Virus record (IMG/VR): IMGVR_UViG_3300025770_000055
Location: 1 to 34,967 of that record
Source of the DNA: a virus
Length of the DNA stretch: 34,967 nt
Direction: 5' to 3' (one strand)
Within the stretch, counting starts at the first letter, position 1. Each line of letters opens with the position of its first letter. The notes under the pieces were generated by a model, which saw nothing but the letters and a program-made list of their open reading frames with translations, did no database searches and was not told the origin of the DNA. Made by a program: the position numbers and the translations under genes. Positions 8,107-15,143 of the stretch are shown here, in pieces.

Positions 8107-8322
8107 ATGCCTCTTTATAGTTATCATTGTGAACAATGTGATGAAGTTTATGAAAATATGAGAAGCATATCACAAAGAAATATTAAACTAGTATGTCCAG
8201 TATGTAGGGAATCATGTAGTCGAATACTCGATTTATCCGCATTCCAGTTAAAAGGTGGCGGTTGGTATAAGGATGGATATAGTAGTAAGACACAACCAAA
8301 GGAGAAAAAAGAGAGTGAGTGA
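8107..8322 (+). CDS. FmdB-type zinc-ribbon protein
   Basis: The 71-aa product opens MPLYSYHCEQCDEVYENMRS and has two CxxC knuckles (C8/C11, C30/C33), then FQLKGGGWYKDGYS. This is the diagnostic layout of the FmdB/Zn-ribbon family found in bacteria, whose members are small and poorly understood (first linked to formamidase gene regulation). It begins at the base after the preceding stop. In a phage it may be a host-derived regulator or adaptor; this is inference. Confidence 0.85.
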   Translation: MPLYSYHCEQCDEVYENMRSISQRNIKLVCPVCRESCSRILDLSAFQLKGGGWYKDGYSSKTQPKEKKESE

Positions 8323-8500
8323 ACCGAGAATATTTGAATGGAGTATAAGAAAGATTATGCTTATTACTTTAGCATTTAGTTGTGCTATAATGTTTATTGT
8401 TGATCCTTATGGTTGGATTCCAGAACCAGACAACTCCCCCTGTAAAAAAGAAGATACTAGACCTAGATGTACAGGAAAAATAAAGTTTTTTTGGCAATGA
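8315..8500 (+). CDS. Single-pass membrane protein, GTG start
   Basis: The likely start is GTG 8315, 11 nt after AGGAG and overlapping the FmdB stop by 8 nt. An ATG at 8255 would lie inside the FmdB gene and add 20 poorly plausible residues. The 61-aa product has a short N-terminal segment, one hydrophobic helix (IMLITLAFSCAIMFIVDPYG), then a Cys-containing tail (SPCKKEDTRPRCTGKI) that may form a disulphide outside the cytoplasm. Function is unknown. Confidence 0.6.
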   Translation: MSEPRIFEWSIRKIMLITLAFSCAIMFIVDPYGWIPEPDNSPCKKEDTRPRCTGKIKFFWQ

Positions 8501-8502
8501 CC

Positions 8503-8531
8503 TTGCCATTTGCGATTTCAAATCTTATAAT
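8503..8531 (+). promoter_or_regulatory. Sigma70-like promoter of hsp20
   Basis: TTGCCA (8503-8508), a 17-bp spacer and TATAAT (8526-8531). The predicted start near 8538 leaves a ~42-nt leader with AAGGAG before the ATG at 8581. It shares CCTTG with the other early promoters of the window. Confidence 0.7.
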
Positions 8532-8540
8532 ATATATAGA

Positions 8541-8556
8541 CGGTTAGAAATAGCCG
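8541..8556 (+). promoter_or_regulatory. GAAA-tetraloop hairpin at the 5' end of the hsp20 mRNA
   Basis: CGGTTA / TAGCCG form a 6-bp stem (one G-U) closed by a GAAA tetraloop, about 3 nt from the predicted mRNA 5' end. It does not pair with the AAGGAG site. It is more likely an RNA-stabilising cap than a thermosensor, although short hairpin leaders do control some bacterial hsp20 genes. Confidence 0.45.
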
Positions 8557-8580
8557 ATAACATTAACTAAGGAGATAGAA

Positions 8581-9009
8581 ATGGCAAATTTAACGAAACA
8601 CCACGATAATATGTTTGATAGTATTTTTCCAGCATGGTCACATTTTGACCGATTTGATAATTATCTAATGAATAATGATCCATGGACTGCTACTGTGGGA
8701 CATAGACCAAATAATAAGTATCGATGGGATGAAAACGACGATGCTTATACATTAGATATTGTTATGCCCGGTTTGACCAAGAAGGATATTGACCTTACAT
8801 TTAAAGAAGGAGTTTTGTCAATTAAATGTAAAAAAGAGGTAGATTCCAATGATACCAAATTTTATGGTGTTAAAACGGAACAATCTTTTAGTAATTTTCC
8901 ACGTGCCGTAAATGCGGAGAAAGTAACCGCTGAGATGGAAAATGGGGTTTTATCTATTAAAATGCCGAAAAGAGAGTCAGATAAGGCAAAAACTATAGAT
9001 ATTAAGTAA
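8581..9009 (+). CDS. Small heat shock protein Hsp20
   Basis: Hsp20 proteins are ATP-independent holdase chaperones. The 142-aa product has a short N-terminal region with an aromatic FPAWSHFDRFDNYL segment, an alpha-crystallin domain from about 45 (YTLDIVMPGLTKKDIDLTFK, GVLSIKCKKE) and the signature AEMENGVLSIKMPK near the C-terminus. It has its own promoter and leader and is followed by a strong hairpin, so it is a monocistronic unit. Hsp20 is a common accessory gene of T4-like cyanophages and related marine phages, perhaps aiding capsid assembly or protecting host proteins. Confidence 0.94.
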   Translation: MANLTKHHDNMFDSIFPAWSHFDRFDNYLMNNDPWTATVGHRPNNKYRWDENDDAYTLDIVMPGLTKKDIDLTFKEGVLSIKCKKEVDSNDTKFYGVKTEQSFSNFPRAVNAEKVTAEMENGVLSIKMPKRESDKAKTIDIK

Positions 9010-9023
9010 ATAAGTCCTTTAGA

Positions 9024-9061
9024 TATAAGGGGTTATATGATCTAAAATATAACCCCTTATA
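9024..9061 (+). terminator. Perfect 15-bp stem-loop after hsp20
   Basis: ATAAGGGGTTATAT (9025-9038) and its exact complement (9047-9060) enclose an 8-nt loop; T9024 and A9061 extend the stem to 15 bp. It lies 15 nt after the hsp20 stop. No T-tract follows directly, so it may be a weak terminator or an mRNA 3'-end protecting structure rather than a classical intrinsic terminator. Its 3' arm runs into the promoter repeat. Confidence 0.55.
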
Positions 9062-9164
9062 AACAAAGGCGTTACAAAGTATTTTCACTTATCCTTTGTT
9101 TTCAACGAGTTACAAAGGCGCTTTTTCCTTGACATATATATCTAATTGCTTTAAAATGGTAGTA
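9054..9164 (+). repeat. Promoter cassette repeat, copy A
   Basis: About 110 bp beginning CCCTTATAAACAAAGG and ending GGTAGTA recur at 11609-11718. A 43-bp core (9095-9137) is identical in both. It contains GTTACAAAG twice (9071-9079 and 9109-9117) and a 9-bp inverted repeat, AAACAAAGG (9061-9069) with CCTTTGTTT (9093-9101). It ends in a complete promoter. Confidence 0.9.
9129..9157 (+). promoter_or_regulatory. Sigma70-type promoter of the VWA gene
   Basis: Consensus TTGACA (9129-9134), a 17-bp spacer and TAAAAT (9152-9157). The predicted start near 9164 gives a ~32-nt leader with GAGGA before ATG 9196. It lies in repeat copy A, so it should respond like the promoter at 11683. Confidence 0.82.
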
Positions 9165-9195
9165 TATTTAATGATTAATTGATGAGGATATTGGA

Positions 9196-11514
9196 ATGGT
9201 GAAGATTGAATCAAAAGAAAAGTTAGCAAAATTGCTAGCGGTAGAAGATTTGGATGTTCAACATAGACAAGTAAAAACGGCTATGTTTGATATTCACAAT
9301 CGTTGTATTATCCTGCCTGTCTGGAAAGACATGCCAAACCATTTATATGATCTGTTGCTTGGTCACGAAGTTGGACATGCACTTTATACCCCGACCGATA
9401 TGGATCGTCTTGCCAAGATTAATAAAGAAACTTCCCACGATTGCATCAATGTAATTGAAGATGCTAGAATCGAAAAACTTATTAAAAATAAATATCCGGG
9501 TCTGAGGAGACAATTCTTCCGTGGATATGACCATTTAAATAAAGAAGATTTTTTCGATGTTAAAAATAAGATTATAAATGAACAGCCTTTTTTAGATCGA
9601 ATTAATCTTCATTTCAAACTTAACCAGCGTGTTGAGGTTTCTTTTAATAATGAAGAACAAAAATTGGTGACCGAGATATCTGAGTGTAGAACATTTGAAG
9701 ATGTTGAGAAAGTAGCAAGAAAAGTTCACAAGTATATAATGGATAATGAAATCCCTGCATCTTCCAACGAACCTACAGAACAGCCACCTACTGATTTCAA
9801 GGAAGATGAATTTGGTGAGAATTATGGCGAAACGTCAGAAATGACTGATGAGGAGGGCGATGAAGAAGAAGGTGCGGATGAGGATGGTGAAGAAGAAAAT
9901 GGTGGAGAAGATGACGATGAGGATTATGAAGAAAAACCTAAGACAGAAGAAGAAGAATTAGATGAAGCGTATTCACGTGCTTCATTTGAGGGTGGAGAAG
10001 ATTCAACCCTTCCACAACAAATGGATGAGGATGAATCTTTTGAAGACCAAAATGACAATGATCCTGTCAAGAGCAAAACACAACGTGCGTTTGATGAACG
10101 AATTTCAGATTTCGCAATTATAGATAAGAATATAAAGTATATTAGTGTACCAGATCAGATTCTTAACTTCGATCATGTGGTGGTTGATTATAAGGAAGTA
10201 CATCGAAATATAACTAGTTTCTATCATAGTATGGAGCACCCGTATTGGAAGAAACAATCATATCATAATACTGAGACCCATAAAATGATGCGTCAAAGAG
10301 TTTATGATAAAGCACATCATACTCTTAATAAGTTTAAAAAAGAGTGTGTTAAGAATGTAAATCATTTGGCAATGGATTTTGAAAGAAAGAAAGCGGCTGA
10401 TGTATATAAAAGAACATTAATTACAAAAACTGGTATTTTAGATACTAATAAGATGTTTTCAGCCGCCTATAATGATGATGTCTTTAAAAAGAATGTTCGT
10501 GTGGCTGATGGTAAGAATCATGGTTTGGTTATGTTTGTTGATTGGTCTGGTTCGATGGCGGAGAATTTATTTGGAACCATTCGACAGTTAATCGAACTAT
10601 CCATGTTTTGTAAAAAGGTAAAGATTCCTTTTGAGGTATATTCTTTTACAGAAAGAGGTGGGGATTATTATGAGGATGATGGTTCATATCGTAAAACAGA
10701 ACCAGTATTTAAATTCCGACATGGTGATTTGGTAACGGATAGACATTTAGGATTGAGAAATCTTCTTTCTGGTAGGATGTCTACTAAAGAATTTAATGAG
10801 GGGTTACTTAATCTTTGCATTTTAGCAAATCGACATAATTACGGATTTAATTGTCATTATGAGATTCCTGTTGAAGAACAATTACACGGAACACCTCTTA
10901 ATGGTTGTATTCTCTTATCAGAGTATATTATTAAAGCTTTTCAACAAAAGAACAATTTGGCAAATGTTAATGCAGTATTTTTAACAGATGGTGAGGCAAA
11001 TGGTATGGCGACTGTTTATGATGGAGGTAAAGGAGCGTCTGATTGTATCCAACGCAAATATGATGTTCTTTATTTGCAAGATAAGAAAACAAAGAAAAAT
11101 CATAAAATAGGTAGTTCTGGTGGAATGCAAGCTTTGACGCCAGCACTTTTTGATGTGGTTAAATCCAGACTTGATATTAATATTGTGGGATTTTATATTA
11201 TACCAAAATTTACGCCTAGTACTTTATGGAGATTTACACCAAAAAAGAATCCAACCTCACATAAGTCATATATGGAAGGTAAAGAACAATTCAGAAGTTG
11301 GATTACAACAGCTAAGAGAAAAGGTTATTTTATAAAAGAGGAATCTGGATATGATGAGTACTTTGTTATTCAAGGAATGCAGAAACCGGTAGTTGGGGAA
11401 ATAAATGAAAGTATGACTAAACGTAAAATGGCTTCTATATTTTCCAAGCAAAATAACCAATTTAAAAACACGAGGGTTATCCTCACGAGGTTCATTGACC
11501 TAATCACGGCGTAA
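9196..11514 (+). CDS. CobT-like VWA protein with N-terminal metallopeptidase motif
   Basis: This 772-aa protein combines three parts. Near the N-terminus, GHEVGHALY (H57, E58, H61) with a following NVIEDARIE (E88 or E93) resembles a zinc metallopeptidase HExxH...E site. A very acidic linker (about 200-300) follows. The C-terminal half is a von Willebrand factor A domain with MIDAS motif DWSGS (449-453), a later TPLNG, and LTDGEANG. This layout is that of CobT-like partners of CobS/MoxR AAA+ ATPases, and such an ATPase is the next gene. In cobaltochelatase CobS and CobT act together; in a phage without a cobalamin pathway the pair more likely remodels a protein target. The last ~45 nt lie in a large inverted repeat that also contains the stop codon. 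Confidence 0.82.
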   Translation: MVKIESKEKLAKLLAVEDLDVQHRQVKTAMFDIHNRCIILPVWKDMPNHLYDLLLGHEVGHALYTPTDMDRLAKINKETSHDCINVIEDARIEKLIKNKYPGLRRQFFRGYDHLNKEDFFDVKNKIINEQPFLDRINLHFKLNQRVEVSFNNEEQKLVTEISECRTFEDVEKVARKVHKYIMDNEIPASSNEPTEQPPTDFKEDEFGENYGETSEMTDEEGDEEEGADEDGEEENGGEDDDEDYEEKPKTEEEELDEAYSRASFEGGEDSTLPQQMDEDESFEDQNDNDPVKSKTQRAFDERISDFAIIDKNIKYISVPDQILNFDHVVVDYKEVHRNITSFYHSMEHPYWKKQSYHNTETHKMMRQRVYDKAHHTLNKFKKECVKNVNHLAMDFERKKAADVYKRTLITKTGILDTNKMFSAAYNDDVFKKNVRVADGKNHGLVMFVDWSGSMAENLFGTIRQLIELSMFCKKVKIPFEVYSFTERGGDYYEDDGSYRKTEPVFKFRHGDLVTDRHLGLRNLLSGRMSTKEFNEGLLNLCILANRHNYGFNCHYEIPVEEQLHGTPLNGCILLSEYIIKAFQQKNNLANVNAVFLTDGEANGMATVYDGGKGASDCIQRKYDVLYLQDKKTKKNHKIGSSGGMQALTPALFDVVKSRLDINIVGFYIIPKFTPSTLWRFTPKKNPTSHKSYMEGKEQFRSWITTAKRKGYFIKEESGYDEYFVIQGMQKPVVGEINESMTKRKMASIFSKQNNQFKNTRVILTRFIDLITA

Positions 11515-11610
11515 TATAAGGCGATTTAACGCACTATTCCGCTGATAAGCATAGTAGGATATAGGGTAAATAATCCCGCCTTATATCGCCGTAGAATTGG
11601 TCAGTAAACC
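11472..11610 (+). other. Long inverted repeat / candidate structured RNA spanning the stop codon
   Basis: The 5' arm 11506-11523 (ACGGCG, a TA bulge, ATATAAGGCG) pairs over 16 bp with 11577-11592. The pairing continues outward through TGACC 11496-11500 with GGTCA 11599-11603, and GGTT 11489-11492 with AACC 11607-11610. Inside are a hairpin ACTAT/ATAGT (11533-11555) capped by GCT-GATA-AGC, and a GGAT/ATCC hairpin (11557-11576), giving a three-way-junction shape. A small GAGG/CCTC hairpin (11472-11484) lies just upstream. The TAA stop (11512-11514) overlaps the bulge. Function is unknown; it could be a terminator-like structure, a processing site or a regulatory RNA. Confidence 0.6.
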
Positions 11611-11718
11611 CTTATAAACAAAGGAGTTACAATTATTTTTGCTTATTGTTTGTTTTCAACGAGTTACAAAGGCGCTTTTTCCTTGACATATGTGTGAGAT
11701 TTCTATATAATGGTAGTA
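11609..11718 (+). repeat. Promoter cassette repeat, copy B
   Basis: This is the second copy of the cassette at 9054-9164, with the identical 43-bp core at 11649-11691. The upstream GTTACAAAG has drifted to GTTACAATT and the inverted repeat is reduced to AAACAAA/TTTGTTT. The downstream GTTACAAAG, the -35 region and GGTAGTA are kept. Confidence 0.9.
11683..11711 (+). promoter_or_regulatory. Sigma70-type promoter of the MoxR/CobS-like gene
   Basis: TTGACA (11683-11688), 17 bp and TATAAT (11706-11711), a near-perfect consensus. The predicted start near 11718 leaves a ~34-nt leader with AGGAG before ATG 11752. Confidence 0.88.
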
Positions 11719-11751
11719 AGAATTGCGAATTATTGATTAGGAGAATATATT

Positions 11752-12981
11752 ATGAAAGCATTAGACATGACAACATCCGGAACGCGTATAGCTTTTAAGA
11801 AGGAGATTGATAAGCTATATGGTGACGGAACATTTACATTACAACAAGCCAAAGACGCGTTAGAATCTTGTGGCGAGGATTTAAAAAGTAAATGGCCAGC
11901 CATTTATAAGATTGTGTTAAAAAGACATTGTGAAGTTGAACCGGGTTTATTTTCATTTTCAGGAGATGCGAATGTTAGTGATCAAAAGAATAAAGTCGAA
12001 GAAAAACGCGATACTCTCAAGGCTGACTGGGATGTTTTATCTGAACCAGTTAAACCTAAAGTTGTTGCTAAAGCAGAGTCAGTTTCACTTAATCTTATTC
12101 CGAAAAAAGATCCTCAATATGTTTCTTGGGGTCACTTCAAAGATATTAAAACAGTTCTAGAAAAGAAGTTATTTTATCCCATTTTCGTTACTGGATTATC
12201 GGGGAACGGTAAGACTTCCATGATACGTGAGGTCTGTGCTAAATTGAAACGTGACTTTATTCGTATTAATATTACTGTTGAAACGGATGAGGATGATTTA
12301 CTAGGCGGGTTCCGTTTGGTAAATGGTGAAACAGTTTGGCAGGATGGACCTCTGGTTGTAGCCATGAAAACTGGTGCAGTTGCATTGATTGATGAAGTTG
12401 ATTTGGCTTCTCATAAAATTATGTGCTTACAACCAATCATGGAAGGACAACCTATTTATCTGAAAAAGATTAATGAGGTTGTTTATCCTCAGCATGGGTT
12501 TAACATTGTCGCAACCGCTAATACGAAAGGTAAAGGATCTGAAGATGGTCGTTTTATGGGGACGAACATTTTGAATGAAGCATTCTTGGATAGATTCTCT
12601 GCTACGTTTTATCAAGAGTATCCTTCAGCGGCATATGAATCAAAAATACTTAAAAAGCAATTTCAGGTTCACGATATTAAAGAGGATGATTTTGTTGATA
12701 AGTTGGTAAAATGGGCGGATGTAATACGTCAGTCTTATAAAGAAGGTGCAGTTGATGAAATCATTACGACTCGTCGTTTGATTGACATTACAAAATCATT
12801 CGCTATCTTTAATGATAAGATGAAATCTGTAATGATGTGCTTGGAACGTTTTGATACTGAAACTAAGGAGTCTTTTTCGGATTTATATACGAAAGTTGAT
12901 GCAGGAGTGTCATTGGAGGAAGTTGATGATACAGAAGATGCACAGCCGGTCGAAAATAAAGACGATCAGGTGCCGTTCTAA
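11752..12981 (+). CDS. cobS: CobS/MoxR-type AAA+ ATPase
   Basis: This 409-aa ATPase has Walker A GLSGNGKTS (148-156), then TVETDEDDLLGGFRLVNG, typical of the CobS/MoxR pore-loop region, Walker B ALIDEVDLAS (D214, E215), and VATANTKGKG (sensor 1). LNEAFLDRFSATF is the arginine-finger region, and ITTRRLIDI is sensor 2. It is close to the proteins annotated CobS in cyanophages. True CobS is a cobaltochelatase subunit; the general job of the class is ATP-driven remodelling with a VWA partner, here the gene just upstream. The N-terminal ~120 residues are family-specific and Lys-rich. It starts the operon that runs into the exported-protein genes (TAATG overlap). Confidence 0.88.
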   Translation: MKALDMTTSGTRIAFKKEIDKLYGDGTFTLQQAKDALESCGEDLKSKWPAIYKIVLKRHCEVEPGLFSFSGDANVSDQKNKVEEKRDTLKADWDVLSEPVKPKVVAKAESVSLNLIPKKDPQYVSWGHFKDIKTVLEKKLFYPIFVTGLSGNGKTSMIREVCAKLKRDFIRINITVETDEDDLLGGFRLVNGETVWQDGPLVVAMKTGAVALIDEVDLASHKIMCLQPIMEGQPIYLKKINEVVYPQHGFNIVATANTKGKGSEDGRFMGTNILNEAFLDRFSATFYQEYPSAAYESKILKKQFQVHDIKEDDFVDKLVKWADVIRQSYKEGAVDEIITTRRLIDITKSFAIFNDKMKSVMMCLERFDTETKESFSDLYTKVDAGVSLEEVDDTEDAQPVENKDDQVPF

Positions 12982-13367
12982 TGCGTCCGATATTATTACT
13001 ATTTTTATTGTTCATAACTTCATGTCCTAAAGCGGTAATTGCCGTTGAACAGCAGGATTGTGAAGTTATGGATAGGGAGGAATTTCAGGTAGCTTTGGGA
13101 TGGAAAGTTGGGGGATTTGGATGGGGTGTAGGACCCGAAGTATCATTCGGAAGTTCATCTGGAGTTCGATGGAGCGGAAGTGTTCAGTATATGGTTGCTG
13201 AATATCAAGAATTGTGTTCAAGATATAATACAGGGCGAATCTCAAAAGAGGAATACAATAAAGAGATTCAAAATATTATTCAACGTAGTAGGCGGTATGA
13301 ACGAGAACTTGCTGAGTATTTTAAACAAAAGAAGCAAGTCATTTTTAATGAAATGGAGAACCAGTAA
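12981..13367 (+). CDS. Exported protein, possible lipoprotein
   Basis: The 128-aa product has an N-terminal signal peptide (MRPILLLFLLFITSCPKAVIA). C15 in ITSC may be a lipidation site; alternatively cleavage follows AVIA. Next come a Gly-rich segment (GWKVGGFGWGVGPEVSFGSS) and a charged helical C-terminal half likely to form a coiled coil. It is coupled to the ATPase gene (TAATG) and followed 1 nt later by a second lipoprotein gene. No family was recognised. It should act in the host periplasm or envelope. Confidence 0.65.
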   Translation: MRPILLLFLLFITSCPKAVIAVEQQDCEVMDREEFQVALGWKVGGFGWGVGPEVSFGSSSGVRWSGSVQYMVAEYQELCSRYNTGRISKEEYNKEIQNIIQRSRRYERELAEYFKQKKQVIFNEMENQ

Positions 13368-13368
13368 C

Positions 13369-13983
13369 ATGAAAAATCTTATAATGATATTAATGATAAC
13401 TTTAATTGGAACTGCTTGTTCAAGTCTTCCAAAGATTCCAGATCCACCAAAAGCATTAGTGGAATATGATCCTCCGAAATGGGTTCTATTAGGCGGCGGG
13501 GCATGGTCTGATTCTAAGGGCAAAGCATTTTATGGTGTTGGGTCTGCGACTGGTATTAGAAACTATTCATTGCAAAGAACTATAGCTGATGACCGCGCAC
13601 GTGGTGATCTTGCTAAAGTATTTGAAGTATATATGATGTCTTTGACAAAAGATTATCAAGCACATACTACAATGGGTGGTTTCCAACAATCTAATGAAGA
13701 ACAAAATGCAGAGGTTGCGTTAAAGATTTCTGTAAATCAAACACTTCGTGGTGTGGTGATTGTTGATCATTTTGAGATCCCTGACCGTCAGGAGTTTCTT
13801 TCTTTAGCGCGTTTAGATTACGATGCTTTCAAACGAAATGTTGAGAACAATAAAGAGTTCCAGCAACTTCCTAGAAAAATACGTGATGATATTAAAGAAC
13901 GAGCTGATAAACTTCACGAGGAAATGGAATCAGAGGCTGAACGTATGAATGAAGGACGAGGTTTCTTTGCCGAGGATATGTAA
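13369..13983 (+). CDS. LPP20-family-like lipoprotein
   Basis: From ATG 13369, placed after the previous stop (an earlier in-frame ATG at 13180 lies wholly within the previous gene), the product is 204 aa. It has a clear lipoprotein signal, MKNLIMILMITLIGTACSS, with C17 as lipidation site. The body has WVLLGGGAWSDSKGKAFYGV, GSATG and TIADDRARGDLAKVFEVYM, which matches the LPP20/LpoB/FlgP-like fold (short '..W...G.G.......a....Ara.l...'). The C-terminus is a charged coiled-coil helix. Related host lipoproteins serve flagellar or peptidoglycan-synthase functions; the role in a phage is unknown. Confidence 0.72.
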   Translation: MKNLIMILMITLIGTACSSLPKIPDPPKALVEYDPPKWVLLGGGAWSDSKGKAFYGVGSATGIRNYSLQRTIADDRARGDLAKVFEVYMMSLTKDYQAHTTMGGFQQSNEEQNAEVALKISVNQTLRGVVIVDHFEIPDRQEFLSLARLDYDAFKRNVENNKEFQQLPRKIRDDIKERADKLHEEMESEAERMNEGRGFFAEDM

Positions 13984-13984
13984 T

Positions 13985-15142
13985 ATGAGATACTTAATTA
14001 CATTGATATTTACTATTTTAATGTGGCTTGCATTTGCTACCCTAATCAATCACGCAATTGCATTTGCAAGCACAACTCCTGACTGGGTACTTGGAAAGGG
14101 ACATACAAGTTTTCCTAATTCCAAGTACCTCAGTGGAGTTGGTCTTTCAGAAAAAAGTCCAATCATGGCGGCTGAATCTGCTCGTGCAGAATTAATTAAA
14201 ACTGTAAGAGTTCAGGTTAAGTCTGTCATGTCGGATTATAATAGTAGAGATAAATCTGTTTCTGAATCTTCTATTTTATCAGAAGCAGATTTTTTACTAG
14301 AGGGTGCACAGACTAAAGATGGATGGTATGATTCAACTAATAATTTATATTATTCATTTGTAGTTATTGAACGACAGTTAGTCCTTAGATCCTTAAAAGT
14401 AATTATCGATAATATGATTCAAAGCATTGCTTCGATGTTGCGACAGGGAGATTCATATAAGGCTGATGGTGATATTATGAATGCATTAGTACATTATTAT
14501 GATGGATATAAAGAGAGTGAAAAACTTCTTCCTTGTATTCAGACCTATAATAGTGTTATAATGGTTAATGAATATAAAATTGATCACGCAATTATATTTA
14601 AAGAAAAGATACAACAAATTGTAGGTAATATTTATCTTGAAAAGATTGACCATTCAATAACTGTATCTAATTATAATTTAAATGTTCGTGCTTTATATAA
14701 TGGAGAAGGTATTAGAAATTTTCCTATTAAATTCTCTAGTAATTATAATCGCTACAATGAAAAAATACTTTGTAATCGATCCGGTGTTTGTAGCGTTAGT
14801 CCTAAAATTACCCGCATTGTACATAAAGATGAATCTGATATTGTTGTGAAAGCACAAGTTGATTTGCCGACATTTGAAAGACATTTTAATCATCAGATAA
14901 AAAAGAGGTTTTTTGGTCGATTAGAATTACTTAATGTTTCTTTTAAAGCAAAGCGAAAGGTTGTTGCTAAACGACCAGTACAAAGAGAACATCAACAACC
15001 AGTAAAGTTTAAATCTTTTAATAATCGTTTTTATAAGAATGATATTGGTTTGGGTCCTTTACGAAGACCATTTTTTATAGATAGGTGGAAAGCAAACCGA
15101 CGAGGGTATAGTGGTAATATTAATGTTAGAATAGGATGGTAA
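13985..15142 (+). CDS. Exported protein with LPP20-like domain
   Basis: From ATG 13985 (1 nt after the preceding stop) the 385-aa product has a signal peptide ending about AFA, then PDWVLGKGHTSFPNSKYLSG, VGLSEKSPIMAAESARAELI and KTVRVQVKSVMSDY. This is an LPP20-type module like that of its neighbour. A helical middle (150-210) with a TPR-like 'ALVHYYDGYKESEKLL' follows, then a beta-rich domain and an Arg/Lys-rich end. Together with the two genes before it, it forms an exported trio. Possible roles are envelope modification, superinfection exclusion or lysis support; the sequence does not decide between them. A promoter-like motif lies inside at 14533. Confidence 0.65.
   Translation: MRYLITLIFTILMWLAFATLINHAIAFASTTPDWVLGKGHTSFPNSKYLSGVGLSEKSPIMAAESARAELIKTVRVQVKSVMSDYNSRDKSVSESSILSEADFLLEGAQTKDGWYDSTNNLYYSFVVIERQLVLRSLKVIIDNMIQSIASMLRQGDSYKADGDIMNALVHYYDGYKESEKLLPCIQTYNSVIMVNEYKIDHAIIFKEKIQQIVGNIYLEKIDHSITVSNYNLNVRALYNGEGIRNFPIKFSSNYNRYNEKILCNRSGVCSVSPKITRIVHKDESDIVVKAQVDLPTFERHFNHQIKKRFFGRLELLNVSFKAKRKVVAKRPVQREHQQPVKFKSFNNRFYKNDIGLGPLRRPFFIDRWKANRRGYSGNINVRIGW
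14533..14562 (+). promoter_or_regulatory. Possible intragenic promoter toward the clamp genes
   Basis: The exact 13-mer TCTTCCTTGTATT found at the three leaderless promoters occurs inside the exported-protein gene. It is followed by TATAAT at 14557-14562 with an 18-bp spacer. It could supply early transcripts for the downstream clamp and clamp-loader genes. The spacer differs by 1 bp, and a chance match in coding sequence is possible. Confidence 0.35.
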
Positions 15143-15143
15143 T

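Noticed and set aside
9171-9182. Mini-ORF ATG-ATT-AAT-TGA in the VWA leader as a leader peptide
   Set aside because: Three codons with no ribosome-binding site and no pairing with downstream sequence; not supported.
9820-9970. Acidic codon repeats (GAA/GAT-rich) as a DNA repeat element
   Set aside because: They encode the Asp/Glu-rich linker of the VWA protein in frame; irregular low complexity, not an independent repeat.
11520-11590. tRNA-like region with GGCGAT/ATCGCC ends
   Set aside because: The acceptor-like pairing is there, but no D-loop GG, no TTCRANY T-loop and no anticodon arm of proper size can be drawn. The longer 16-bp stem explains the ends better.
13180-13368. 63-codon N-terminal extension of the LPP20-like lipoprotein
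   Set aside because: It would overlap the previous gene almost fully out of frame and would bury the lipoprotein signal peptide that starts at 13369.
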